20,221 nt of DNA. It comes from an uncultured Solobacterium sp. GTDB taxonomy: Bacteria > Bacillota_I > Bacilli_A > Erysipelotrichales > Erysipelotrichaceae. The stretch's first letter is position 1. Every line of letters begins with the position of its first letter. The notes below the pieces were generated by a model that ran no database searches, was not told the DNA's origin, and saw nothing but the letters and a program-made list of their open reading frames with translations. Positions 1 through 8,601 of this stretch are shown piece after piece. The translations under genes were made by a program, and so were the position numbers. The DNA lies in the NCBI GenBank assembly GCA_927911475.1, contig CAKMPP010000085.1, positions 1 through 20,221 of the forward strand, written 5' to 3'.

Positions 1-256
1 TATTGTGGACGCGAGTCAATTACGTACCGTATCACAAGCTCTACTAAATGAAGTATCTTCCACAAAAATCTTGATTACAACTTCTGAAGAAATAACTGAT
101 TTCTCAATCATTTCACCAGAAGGAAAAGCAAGAGATATCTACGCATCTATACAAGATGTCTTAGAAGCTAGTGGTGGTGGTTCACCAAAGATAGTCACTG
201 CACGCTCTTCTAAGCCAATACAAGAAATTATCGAACTACTTCAAAAATCTATATAA
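1..256 (+). CDS. C-terminal fragment of a DHHA1-domain protein (alanyl-tRNA editing / AlaRS-like)
   Basis: This reading frame is open from the left edge, so the 5' part of the gene lies outside the window. The visible 84 or so residues end at a TAA at 254-256. They contain a Gly-rich segment, SGGGSP followed by KIVTAR, resembling the Gly-rich DHHA1 motif at the end of AlaX editing proteins and alanyl-tRNA synthetase. In those proteins the domain helps recognise or position the tRNA acceptor end. A DHH-type phosphoesterase could carry the same domain, so the exact family is open. There is no true start here: the GTG at 5 is an internal codon. The gene is followed at once by a 13-bp hairpin terminator shared with the convergent flavodiiron gene. 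Confidence 0.5.
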   Translation, partial: IVDASQLRTVSQALLNEVSSTKILITTSEEITDFSIISPEGKARDIYASIQDVLEASGGGSPKIVTARSSKPIQEIIELLQKSI

Positions 257-264
257 AGCATACA

Positions 265-301
265 AAAAGAGAAGTTAGAATGTATAACTTCTCTTTTGCA
301 T
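265..301. terminator. Bidirectional rho-independent terminator
   Basis: A perfect 13-bp inverted repeat (265-277 pairs with 285-297) encloses a 7-nt loop. The left arm starts with an A-run and the right arm ends with a T-run, so it can end transcription of both the plus-strand fragment at 1-256 and the minus-strand flavodiiron gene ending at 302. Confidence 0.9.
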
Positions 302-1506
302 TTATTTTTCTAATGATGCAACAATCGCATCAGCTAGCTTCTCAATCTCAGCTAAGCTATCTTCCTTTACTGCAGACTTTACAGTAACCTTTGGTTCCAG
401 AATCACTGTATTCTTCCAAGCGGAAATTTGTTTTTCCATAAGTAGCTTTGCAGTTGGAACCCAAGAACCATTTTCAATTAATCCAACTGTACGATTTGCT
501 AGACTATGATTCTTAATTTCAGACAATAAGTGTTGTACTGTATCAAATACTTCAGCGTTATAAGAAGCAGCCGCAAATACTAATGTTGAATACTGGAACG
601 CAGTCGATAACATAATGGATAAATCTGTCTTAGATGTATCAAATACCTTTACATTCTTAACACCCTTTTCCGCCAGCTTCATCGCGAGGATATCCGCCGC
701 GTTAGCTGTATTGTTATAGACAGAACCGTAGAATATCGCAACCGAGTTTACTTCATAACTATAAGAAGTCCACTTTTCATAAAGACTGATAATCTTATCA
801 AAATCCTTACGCCAAATATGTGCATGTAAAGGACAAATCATTTTAATCTCAAGATTACTAACTTTCTTTAATACTGCAGATGCCTGCATGCCATATTTAC
901 CAACGATAGAAGTATAATAACGTCTACTTTCATCCTTCCAGTCATGTTCCCAATCAACTTCATCCGCAAATACATTACCGCTCATTGCACCAAAGCTACC
1001 AAATACATCTGCGCTAAATAATATTTTCGCAGTTTCATCATAAGTTACAATTACTTCTGGCCAATGTACCATTGGGGCAGTCATAAATTTTAAGTTATGC
1101 TTACCAAGGCTCAATGTATCATTTTCTTTTACGACGATGGAACGACTATCCGTTTCAAAACGATAGAACTGATTCATCATTCTAAATGCTTGCATAGAAC
1201 CAATTAGTTTCATTTCAGGATACATCTGAACAAGCTGTGGAATAATTGCACAATGGTCAGGTTCCATATGGTTAACGATCATATAGTCTAATGCTCTACC
1301 CTGTAAAACATATTCCAAGTTATCAAAGAATTGCTGCGCTACATATAATCAATGCCATCTACTAGGCATGTCTTTTCATCTAGAATCAAGTAGTTATTGT
1401 ATGACATTCCTGCAGGAACACTATACGTATTTTCGAACTTTTCAAGGCGTCTATCAGAGGCACCTAACCAATAAATATCATCATGAATCTTTCTAACGTT
1501 ATACAT
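302..1506 (-). CDS. fprA: Flavodiiron protein (A-type flavoprotein, FprA/ROO family); apparent frameshift
   Basis: A cytoplasmic flavodiiron oxidase that reduces O2 to water and/or NO to N2O, usually with electrons from rubredoxin; a detoxifying enzyme of anaerobes. The N-terminal metallo-beta-lactamase-like half has diiron ligands HMEPDH (about residues 79-84), a His in MVHWPE, an Asp in SADVFGSFG and a His in CPLHAHIWR. The C-terminal flavodoxin-like half starts near IFYGSVYNNTA and should bind FMN. There is no rubredoxin domain. ATG at 1506 follows a GGGAG ribosome site. The first 54 residues run in one frame and the rest in another. The break is at about 1341-1350, where TATAT appears to carry two extra bases. 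Removing them gives 400 residues, the usual length. The gene has its own promoter and a strong terminator. Confidence 0.9.
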
Positions 1507-1528
1507 AATATTTTCTCCCGACCATTAG

Positions 1529-1557
1529 TATATAACTTTTCCAAAGAAAATTGTGAA
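1529..1557 (-). promoter_or_regulatory. Predicted sigma-A promoter of the flavodiiron gene
   Basis: On the minus strand, TTCACA (1557-1552), a 17-nt spacer and TATATA (1534-1529) lie about 20 nt before the ribosome-binding site. Both boxes are imperfect, so this is a plausible but unproven promoter. Confidence 0.45.
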
Positions 1558-1601
1558 AATACTATCTCATAAAAAGAATGACAGATTACTCTGTACCTAG
1601 C

Positions 1602-2454
1602 TTATTTCAAGCGAAATCCTGCAATACCAAAGGCTCCAGGTCCACCATGTGTAGTAATAACACCACCACACTGTGACCAACGAACCTTTTCAACACCCTG
1701 GTTATGAAGATATTCTTCTACTTCTGTTTTCATTCCTTCTTCAAAACCAACTGTAGTACAGCACCATACTTCATCTTTTGCGATAGCGTTATTAACAAGG
1801 AAGTCATCCATCATCTTGTAGATGACACGATTCATCTTACCACGATAATTCTTACCAGCAACTAGACGTCCATCCTTTGCCTCAATGCATGGATGTAAGA
1901 GTAATACACCTGCAAGTAAAGCCTTTGCATTGCTGACTCTTCCACCAGCAACCAAGAACGCTAATGTCTTAGGAATAAATGACATATGACCTCTAGCGAT
2001 TAAATCTTTAGCAGCAGTTACTGCTTCATCAATACCCCATTCAGGATGTTCGCGTAATAGTTCAGCCATACGCACTAATACTTGACCCTGTCCAATCGAA
2101 TAAAGCTTTGTATCAATTGCTGTAATATAATCACGATTTTCCATTGCAATCTGTGCACAACCATAAGCACAAGTTGTTACCGAAGAATATGCTAGGTACA
2201 AGATATGTGCTTCAGGATGCTCTTCGTGAATACGATCAAAGATATAATCAAAAATCCACAATAGTAGAACCACTTGTCTTTGGAATCTTTAAATTCTTTT
2301 CAAAATAATCAATGATGTTAGATGCTGGGAAAGTACCATCATCCTTTGTTTCACCATCAAAAGTAACGTGCATTGGCACAATATAGATACCCTCTTTTTC
2401 GGCTATCTCCTTTGGAATATCTGCGCCTGATTCGGCTACTAGTACAACTTTCAT
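1602..2454 (-). CDS. DegV family fatty-acid-binding protein; apparent frameshift
   Basis: DegV proteins (FakB in staphylococci) bind a fatty acid and present it to the FakA kinase, which makes acyl-phosphate for phospholipid synthesis. Visible features are the N-terminal ESGADIP segment, the family KTSGST loop (TSxxS/T, contacts the lipid carboxylate), AGGRVSNAKALL, and a C-terminal THGGPGAFGIAGF motif. The gene is split: residues 1-67 are in one frame and the remainder in another. The break falls in an A5 run at 2250-2254. With four A's the protein reads through as VDFDYIFDRI and has 283 residues, the normal DegV length. ATG at 2454 follows AAGGAGAA. No fakA is present in the window, so a specific FakB role is inference. 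Confidence 0.88.
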
Positions 2455-2483
2455 TAAGCTGTTCTCCTTTATTTATCGTATAT

Positions 2484-2489
2484 ATCATA
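2484..2489 (-). promoter_or_regulatory. Extended -10 element of the degV promoter
   Basis: On the minus strand TGG-TATGAT matches an extended -10 (TGn plus a near-consensus hexamer), about 20 nt before the degV ribosome-binding site. No good -35 is seen, as expected for an extended -10 promoter. Confidence 0.4.
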
Positions 2490-2527
2490 CCAAATAATAT
2501 TTGTAGAGTGTATTTATATGAAATCAT

Positions 2528-2842
2528 TTAGTTATATTTCATCGTAGATTTTGCGTCACTCAACATTGACTCAAGACGGTTTAATTCGTCCTCGAGCATT
2601 TGTTTCCCTGCATCTGTGATAAGATACCACTTCTTACGATTTTCTTCTCTAGTCTTTTCAATAATTTCGTTATCCTCAAATTTTTGCAACATCGCATACA
2701 AAGTACCTGGTCCAATGGAAACTCTACCATTTGAGATTACACTTACCATAGCCATGATATCAATACCACATACTTCTTTCTGCAAGCATAGGAGAATATA
2801 GAACATCGGTTCTGTTAATGTTTGAAACTGTGCACGTGCCAT
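2528..2842 (-). CDS. PadR-family transcriptional regulator
   Basis: A compact 104-residue winged-helix repressor of the PadR family, probably binding DNA as a dimer. The wing-helix core spans about residues 8-75, including the family-typical IGPGTLYAMLQKFEDNEIIEK segment followed by the R/K-rich wing and YLITDAGKQML. A helical C-terminal dimerisation segment follows. ATG at 2842 lies 1 nt after the stop of the DUF2812-like gene, so the two are co-transcribed and probably translationally coupled. Small PadR proteins paired with DUF2812/DUF1700-type membrane proteins are a known Bacillota arrangement. It probably represses its own operon through the paired palindromes at 4102-4155 (inference). 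It is intact, unlike its operon partner. Confidence 0.88.
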   Translation of the reverse strand: MARAQFQTLTEPMFYILLCLQKEVCGIDIMAMVSVISNGRVSIGPGTLYAMLQKFEDNEIIEKTREENRKKWYLITDAGKQMLEDELNRLESMLSDAKSTMKYN

Positions 2843-2843
2843 A

Positions 2844-4089
2844 TCATTTCACTATCTTTCCGATAACTGTATCTATCTGTTGTTGAGTTAACTCTTGTGA
2901 ATATCTAAGTTCAATCAACTCATTTTCACAGTCAACAACATACACATAGTCATCAAATTCCTTATAAACAATCGCAGATTTTTGTTTCCAAAGTTCGTTG
3001 ATATCTGTTGCCTTCATACCTGAAGATAAGTATAAATATTGTTTATGAATCAGCCAAGGAGAAGATGAATGATAAATCGTATACGATAGAACTTCTTGCG
3101 CTGCATCTCCTTTTGCAATTACGTACTCTGTCCAATCCACAAATAGACCCTTCTGCTCTGTAAAAGTTCCATGTGTAATCGTTTGATTATCGACATCAAT
3201 ATCAATAAGTTGTAATGGAAAATCATCTGTTGATGCTGCCTTAAGATTAGCCTGCTTCTGTCCATACAACACCATCATGATTACATAGAATATAAACATC
3301 GTAATCCCCATAATCGCCATATAACCAGATGAACCATATTTCCTACAAAAGAATTTTTGCAAGCAAAAAAACGCACAATAAACAACAACACCAATCAATG
3401 AACTTATCAAAAGGCCACAATAAGATTTTAAAAATAGAGTAGAAATAACAATCGTAAATACGAAATAAAATAGTGATCTTGGTTGAAAATACATTTGTTT
3501 TTTATTTGGATTCCCTAAATATAATTCACCTGTACTTTCATATTTACTACGCAATAATTGATATATTTTCTTATCGTGAAAGTACAGAAAATGGTGAAAG
3601 TATGAAAAGAAACCAACCGAGTTCAATTGTAAGATTTCTGTATTCCAGAAGTTCAAAAATATTAGGATTGAGTAAAACCGAGTTAATAATATAAATAGCG
3701 AACAAAGGTAATACTATTCGAGCAAATTTTAGGTCATCTTTCCTTACCGCAAACGCATTATCTAGTTTTTCTTCTTTTGTTGCGATATCTACTGCATCTT
3801 CTTTCAGTTTATAGAAAATAATCCAGCGCTGATAGGCGTCAATATATTGCCATCCAGCCTCTTTACAATAACCCAAAAAGTCCTCAGAATTTGGATTTAA
3901 ACCTTGATCTTCCTCTTGTTGCTCGTTAAATACATACGCATCATACGTAATATCTTTTGGTTCTCCTTTTTCAAATTTTAGTCCAAGCCCAAATCCTTTA
4001 AAATGGTATCCCTGTAATGACATTTCATGAAGATAACTAGCAAATAGATCTGATTCAAAATAATTATAATAGACAAACTTATGAATCAT
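2844..4089 (-). CDS. DUF2812-like membrane protein; apparent frameshift
   Basis: The N-terminal 110 or so residues (MIHKFVYYNYFESDLFASYLH, then MSLQGYHFKGFG) match my memory of the DUF2812 domain, which typically accompanies PadR regulators. The function is unknown; an envelope-stress or membrane-associated role is the usual guess. Two hydrophobic segments follow (around VLPLFAIYIINSVLL and ELGWFLFILSPFSVL). After the frame change come at least three more (YFVFTIVISTLFL, LLISSLIGVVVYCAFF, MAIMGITMFIFYVIMM) and a soluble C-terminal domain of about 125 residues. The two frames overlap at 3571-3656. The natural junction is near 3565-3575, where removing one base links SVLSR to KKIYQLL and gives 414 residues. 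ATG at 4089 has a strong GGAGGG site. Confidence 0.75.
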
Positions 4090-4101
4090 ATTCCCTCCAC
4101 T

Positions 4102-4120
4102 AATATCGAGTATCGATATT
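4102..4120. promoter_or_regulatory. PadR-type operator copy 1 (19-bp palindrome)
   Basis: The sequence AATATCGAGTATCGATATT is a perfect 7-bp inverted repeat around a 5-nt centre. An identical copy lies at 4137-4155, giving a 35-bp centre-to-centre distance. This copy sits just downstream of the predicted transcription start and upstream of the DUF2812 ribosome site. Repression by the PadR protein of the same operon is inferred. Confidence 0.65.
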
Positions 4121-4131
4121 CATCTACTCAA

Positions 4132-4160
4132 AATATAATATCGAGTATCGATATTGTCAA
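4132..4160 (-). promoter_or_regulatory. Sigma-A promoter of the DUF2812-padR operon with embedded operator copy 2
   Basis: The minus strand carries a consensus TTGACA (4160-4155), exactly 17 nt of spacer and TATATT (4137-4132). The second perfect copy of the 19-bp palindrome (4137-4155) fills the spacer and touches both boxes. A bound repressor would therefore block RNA polymerase directly. The -35 box begins right after the T-tract of the suf-operon terminator. Confidence 0.75.
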
Positions 4161-4194
4161 GTAAAATAAAATCACCCCTAAGCAGAGATGATTT
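4161..4194 (-). terminator. Terminator of the suf-MTHFS operon
   Basis: On the minus strand, arms 4194-4185 and 4178-4169 form a 10-bp stem (with G-T pairs) around a 6-nt loop, followed by a T-rich tract. The stop codon of the last gene lies in the hairpin at the loop and stem edge, so the gene end and terminator overlap. Confidence 0.7.
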
Positions 4195-4708
4195 CATCTA
4201 ATGTTACATCATGTGGTTCAACATCTATTTGATCAACTTCCTGTTCTTGGAACGCAATACCAATTTTGTTGATACAATTACCAAGAACTGAATCATAGTA
4301 CCCTTTTCCATATCCTGTACGATGATTCTTTGAGTCGTAGCTACTTAATGGAACAATCATCATGTCTATCTTTTGAACTGGAATCATTTCCGTTACATTT
4401 GGTTCTAATAAGCCAAATGGTGCTGATACTAAGTCATGATTGGATTTAATTTTATAAAATTTCAAAGTATTCTCCACTACTTTCGGAACACAAACTGAAA
4501 TATTATTCGCAAAACAAAATTCAAGAATTTCCGATGTATCTAATTCATCTTTGACAGAAACGTAGCATCCTACAATCATGCCTGCATGTATCCTCGAAAT
4601 CACTTCTTGACATGCCGTATGACTTTTCTTACTACGCTCTTTCAAAGATAATAAAGCACGTGCTTGTAATCCTTTCGCACGTGCAATCTTTTTATCCAAC
4701 GGAGCCAC
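4178..4708 (-). CDS. 5-formyltetrahydrofolate cyclo-ligase (MTHFS)
   Basis: This ATP-dependent enzyme converts 5-formyl-THF to 5,10-methenyl-THF, recycling a dead-end folate. Family marks in the 176-residue protein are the basic N-terminus with KKIARAKGLQAR, FGLLEP (98-103), the nucleotide/folate-binding GYGKGYYD (132-139, normally GRGGGYYD-like) and PHDVTLDEIIS near the end. The length is typical. The ATG at 4708 lies inside the sufB 3' end, a 17-nt overlap, so translation is coupled to sufB. Its position as the last gene of the suf operon is notable; a functional link between folate recycling and Fe-S assembly is not established by the sequence. The gene is intact. Confidence 0.9.
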   Translation of the reverse strand: MAPLDKKIARAKGLQARALLSLKERSKKSHTACQEVISRIHAGMIVGCYVSVKDELDTSEILEFCFANNISVCVPKVVENTLKFYKIKSNHDLVSAPFGLLEPNVTEMIPVQKIDMMIVPLSSYDSKNHRTGYGKGYYDSVLGNCINKIGIAFQEQEVDQIDVEPHDVTLDEIISA

Positions 4709-6119
4709 TCATATCCAGTTTCATCAACTGGTTCAATTCTACTGCGTATTCCATCGGTAATTCTCTTGTAAACGGCTCTAGGAATCCCATGACAATCATT
4801 TCTGTTGCTTGTTCTTCGCTTAAACCACGTGACATCAAATAGAATAATTGATCTTCAGAAATCTTGGAAACTTTCGCTTCGTGTTCGATTGTAGAAGAGT
4901 TATTCATGTTTGAGTTTGTAGGAATCGTATCACTCTTAGAGATATTGTCTAAAATCAATGTATCACATTCAATGTGTGCCTTAGAGTTTCTCGCAGCTGG
5001 TGTAAAGTGTACTTCATCACGGAAGTTTGTTACACCACCATTACGTGATACTGACTTAGAAATAATAGAGGAACGTGTATTAGGAGCAGCGTGAATCATC
5101 TTTGAACCTGTATCTTGGAACTGACCCTTTGAACCTACACCAATTGAGATACAAAGACCAGTTGCACCTTCACCTGCAAGAATACATGATGGATACTTCA
5201 TAGAGATTCTAGAACCGATATTACCATCAATCCATTCCATTGTTCCACCTGCATCAACTTTTGCACGTTTTGTTACTAAGTTTAAGATGTTGCCTGACCA
5301 GTTTTGTACAGATGAATAACGACACTTCGCATTCTTACCAACGTATACTTCAACAACTGCCGCATGTAAGGAGTCCTTTGAGTATTGTGGTGCTGTACAA
5401 CCTTCTACATAAGAACATTCTGCACCATCATCAACAATGATAATTGTACGTTCAAACTGTCCCATGGATTCAGAGTTAATACGGAAATAGGACTGTAATG
5501 GTTTTTCTAACTTAACACCCTTCGGTACATAGATAAAACTACCACCAGACCATACAGCGCTATTTAATGCAGATAACTTATTATCACCAGCACTTACAAT
5601 CTTTCCAAAGTATTGTTTAAAGATTTCCGGATGCTCCTTTAATGCAGAGTCAATATCCAAGAAGATAACACCCTTCTCTTCAACTTCCTTTAGCATGTTG
5701 TGATATACAGCTTCTGATTCATATTGCGTCGTTACACCTGCTAAGAACTTACGTTCTGCTTCAGGAATACCTAATTTTTCAAATGTATTCTTTACTTCTT
5801 CAGGAACTTCTTCCCAACTCTTTTCTGTTTCTTGAGAGACCTTACGATAGTATGTAAAATCTTGGAAATCAATTTCACTCAAATCCGGTCCCCACTTAGG
5901 CATAGGCTTCTTCATAAAGATGTTATAAGCCTCTACACGTTTTTCAGTCATCCATTCAGGTTCATGCTTGTATGCTGAAATCTGTCTTACAACTTCTTCT
6001 GAAATACCTTTACCAGTATCAATGATGGACTTAACGTCATCATGGAAACCATATTTATAATCATCTTGGGAAGAAAGAACAGCTTCATCTTCTGAAGTTA
6101 GCTTAAATTGTTCGCTCAT
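4692..6119 (-). CDS. sufB: Fe-S cluster assembly scaffold SufB
   Basis: SufB is the scaffold subunit of the SufBCD complex on which Fe-S clusters form with sulfur from SufS/SufU. From the chosen start the protein has 475 residues, as usual for the family. The beta-helix core (about 180-420) ends with NSKAHIECDTLIL, whose Cys (about 385) corresponds to the E. coli SufB cluster-assembly cysteine, and IEHEAKVSKI with the conserved Glu (about 412). A C-terminal helical segment, QLFYLMSRGLSEEQAT, follows. An upstream ATG at 6140 would add seven residues, but MSEQF at 6119 fits homologues better and has GTGAGGG before it. The start overlaps the sufU stop and the end overlaps the MTHFS start. Confidence 0.95.
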   Translation of the reverse strand: MSEQFKLTSEDEAVLSSQDDYKYGFHDDVKSIIDTGKGISEEVVRQISAYKHEPEWMTEKRVEAYNIFMKKPMPKWGPDLSEIDFQDFTYYRKVSQETEKSWEEVPEEVKNTFEKLGIPEAERKFLAGVTTQYESEAVYHNMLKEVEEKGVIFLDIDSALKEHPEIFKQYFGKIVSAGDNKLSALNSAVWSGGSFIYVPKGVKLEKPLQSYFRINSESMGQFERTIIIVDDGAECSYVEGCTAPQYSKDSLHAAVVEVYVGKNAKCRYSSVQNWSGNILNLVTKRAKVDAGGTMEWIDGNIGSRISMKYPSCILAGEGATGLCISIGVGSKGQFQDTGSKMIHAAPNTRSSIISKSVSRNGGVTNFRDEVHFTPAARNSKAHIECDTLILDNISKSDTIPTNSNMNNSSTIEHEAKVSKISEDQLFYLMSRGLSEEQATEMIVMGFLEPFTRELPMEYAVELNQLMKLDMSGSVG

Positions 6120-6570
6120 TCTTACCCTCACTTTCATCAATCATTTGTTCAATCGCATCCCAACCAATGGTTGCACATTTAATACGATTGGCTTGTTTAT
6201 AAACATTCTTCAACGCAACTGCTTCTTGTAAGAGCTCTGGATTATATGGCTGTTCATGAATCATCGCAAAATAATTCTGAATGATTACACGTGCCTCTTC
6301 CAATGTCTTTCCCTTTAGTAAGTCAGTCATCATTGAAGTACTCGCTGTTGAAATTGTACAAGCAACACCTTCAAAGCGAATATCCTGAATTACACCATCC
6401 TTGATATCGGACTGCACCGTAATATCGTCAATACAACTATCTGAAGCCATATGAACAGATAAGTAACGATCGTCTTTTACCAACTTATGATTATGTGGAT
6501 ATTGATAATGATCCATGATTAGCTCACGGAGTATCTGTGGATCATTAATAAAACTTTCTACTTCACTCAT
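6103..6570 (-). CDS. sufU: Zinc-dependent sulfurtransferase SufU
   Basis: SufU accepts persulfide sulfur from SufS and passes it to SufBCD; it is the Bacillota counterpart of SufE. The 155-residue protein shows the ligand pattern Cys46-x-Asp48, Cys71 and Cys132, matching the Zn ligands known in B. subtilis SufU. The local sequences (SDSCIDD, GVACTIS, RIKCATIGW) differ somewhat from the common NPTCGD and GCAIS forms, so it is a divergent but apparently complete member. It lies 13 nt after sufS and its 3' end overlaps sufB. An IscU-type scaffold is the alternative, but the 20-odd-residue insert before the third Cys and the suf context favour SufU. Confidence 0.92.
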   Translation of the reverse strand: MSEVESFINDPQILRELIMDHYQYPHNHKLVKDDRYLSVHMASDSCIDDITVQSDIKDGVIQDIRFEGVACTISTASTSMMTDLLKGKTLEEARVIIQNYFAMIHEQPYNPELLQEAVALKNVYKQANRIKCATIGWDAIEQMIDESEGKNERTI

Positions 6571-6583
6571 TGTTTGTACTCCT

Positions 6584-7804
6584 TTAGAAGAAGATGCCTA
6601 CTGCATTTTCTAAACTAATGTTTTTCGCAACCTCAATAAAACGATCTACTTCTTCTTTTGTATTGTAAAAATATAGCGATGCACGAATTGTTTGATCCGT
6701 ACCAATTACTTCATGTAACACCTTAGCACAATGATTACCAGAACGTACTGCGATATGATTAGCACCTAGGTAACCTGCCGCATCCTGTGCAAATACGCCT
6801 TTAGCATTAAATGTGATAGGTCCAGATGTATTATTTGGGTTATAGAATTCGATGTTATCTAATTCTTTTAACTTTTCTGCAAAGTATGCACGTAGTTCTT
6901 TTTCATATGCACTGATATTTTCCATACCAATGGACATTAAATATTCTGCCGCAGCTCCTAAGCCGATAACGCCTTCAATATTAGGTGTACCCGCTTCAAA
7001 CTTAATAGGTGCATTCTTTAAAATGACATCTGCATCTGAAGTAAAGCGTGCATTCATACCACCACCAAGTAGTAATGGCTCCATACGGTCTAGTAATTCA
7101 TACTTACCGTAAAGAACACCGACACCATCAGGTCCACACATCTTATGTGATGAAAAACCTAAGAAATCAATATCAAGTGTCTTAACATCAATTGGATGAT
7201 GAGGAACACTCTGCGCCCCATCCACAACCATTAACGCACCTACTTCATGTGCGAACGTTGTCATCTCTTGGATTGGTTGTAAAGCACCCATTACATTAGT
7301 AACATGCGCTAAAGTAACAACCTTAACATGAGAGTTTAATAACTTCTTATATTCATCCATAATAACCACACCATGATTATCTACTGGAATGTATTGAATC
7401 TCTATACCAAGTTCTTTTTCTAAACGATACCAAGGTAAAAGATTACTAGCGTGTTCATTGAGTGTTGTAAGAATCACATCACCCTTTTTTAACCATCCCT
7501 TACCTAGACCATAGGCAATCTGATTTAATGTCGCTGTAATATTTGCAGTAAATGCTACTTCATGAGGTTGGCAATTGATAAATCTAGCAATAATCTTACG
7601 TGTATTGTCATATGCACGGTCTGCTTTGATTGCTGTCTCATAATCACCACGTTCTACATTTGAAGTAAAGTGGCAATAGAAATTACAGATTGCATCAATT
7701 ACAGCCTTTGGTTTATATGTTGTCGCACCATTATCTAAATAGATTAACTCTGGATGATTTACAATCATCGGAAAATCTTGACGAATCTTTTCTACATCGA
7801 TCAT
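6584..7804 (-). CDS. sufS: Cysteine desulfurase SufS
   Basis: This PLP enzyme of the group II cysteine desulfurases takes sulfur from L-cysteine, leaving alanine, and hands it to SufU. In the 406-residue protein, NEHASN gives the His (119) stacking on PLP, VVDGAQS the Asp (195) that contacts the cofactor, SSHKMCGPDG the PLP lysine (221), and RSGNHCAK the catalytic cysteine (359). The N-terminus DFPMIVNHPELIYLDNGATT is typical. The ATG at 7804 overlaps the sufD stop by 4 nt. The reading frame is intact. Confidence 0.95.
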   Translation of the reverse strand: MIDVEKIRQDFPMIVNHPELIYLDNGATTYKPKAVIDAICNFYCHFTSNVERGDYETAIKADRAYDNTRKIIARFINCQPHEVAFTANITATLNQIAYGLGKGWLKKGDVILTTLNEHASNLLPWYRLEKELGIEIQYIPVDNHGVVIMDEYKKLLNSHVKVVTLAHVTNVMGALQPIQEMTTFAHEVGALMVVDGAQSVPHHPIDVKTLDIDFLGFSSHKMCGPDGVGVLYGKYELLDRMEPLLLGGGMNARFTSDADVILKNAPIKFEAGTPNIEGVIGLGAAAEYLMSIGMENISAYEKELRAYFAEKLKELDNIEFYNPNNTSGPITFNAKGVFAQDAAGYLGANHIAVRSGNHCAKVLHEVIGTDQTIRASLYFYNTKEEVDRFIEVAKNISLENAVGIFF

Positions 7805-8601
7805 AAGTTCGCTAGCTTCGCCTCCATTTCTGCACGAAGATCCTGCTGGAGAGTTTCATTACTTAAAAATTGTGTAATTGGATACATATAACCAGAACTA
7901 ATCAATGATGTACATTGACGTTGATCTAAACCACGTGATTGTAGATAGTACAACTGTTCACGGTCAATTCTACCAATTGTTAAAGCATGGCTAGCCTGAA
8001 CATCATTTTCATCAATTAACAGTTCAGGAATCACAGTGGAACTCTGTCCATCATCAAAGCACATTACACGTGACTTCTGATGACTTTCTGAACGAGAAGC
8101 ACCTTTTACAATCTTACCAATCGCATCGATAAATAACTTACCACCCTTTAATACAACAGCGAAGTTATCAATATTCGCTAATGTATGTTGAGCAAAGTTA
8201 ACAACATTCTGCTTGTAATTCTTATCAGATGCAACAAGTGATGAAGAAACTAAATGACCATATGCACCAGGTTCTCTTAAAGCCATGTATGTATTACGCT
8301 TCACTGGATATGGATTCACTTCACAATGAGCAACCTCAACACTAGCATTACGTAATACTTCGTGCGACTCATCAATCTCGATCATATGTTCATTGTCATT
8401 CCAGAACAGATATTTAACTTGTGCATCAGCGTAAGCAAATGTACGAATACGTAATTTACCGCAGTTTTTGATACGTACAAATACTTCATATTCGCCCGCA
8501 TCTGCACTAAAAGTTAATTCAATATCACGCTCAGTATCAATTTCAAATTGACTGAAAGCATCACGTAATTGAATATCTGTATCTACATGAATCAGTTCCA
8601 T
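7801..8601 (-). CDS. sufD: SufD, short form (SUF FeS core domain)
   Basis: SufD is the SufB paralogue that completes the SufBCD scaffold. The C-terminal part has the conserved pattern MCFDDGQSSTVIPELLI, then VQASHALTIGRI with the His equivalent to E. coli SufD H360, and QLYYLQSRGLDQRQC. At 266 residues it is far shorter than the usual 400-450; the N-terminal helical region is missing and the protein is nearly only beta-helix core. The start is fixed by a TAATG overlap with sufC, and there is no in-frame room upstream because sufC occupies it, so the short form looks genuine rather than broken. Confidence 0.88.
   Translation of the reverse strand: MELIHVDTDIQLRDAFSQFEIDTERDIELTFSADAGEYEVFVRIKNCGKLRIRTFAYADAQVKYLFWNDNEHMIEIDESHEVLRNASVEVAHCEVNPYPVKRNTYMALREPGAYGHLVSSSLVASDKNYKQNVVNFAQHTLANIDNFAVVLKGGKLFIDAIGKIVKGASRSESHQKSRVMCFDDGQSSTVIPELLIDENDVQASHALTIGRIDREQLYYLQSRGLDQRQCTSLISSGYMYPITQFLSNETLQQDLRAEMEAKLANL

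Noticed and set aside
4864..5440. Plus-strand ORFs opposite sufB (4864-5094 and 5240-5440)
   Set aside because: They lie wholly inside the highly conserved sufB gene, lack ribosome sites, and give low-complexity or Leu/His-rich peptides typical of antisense frames.
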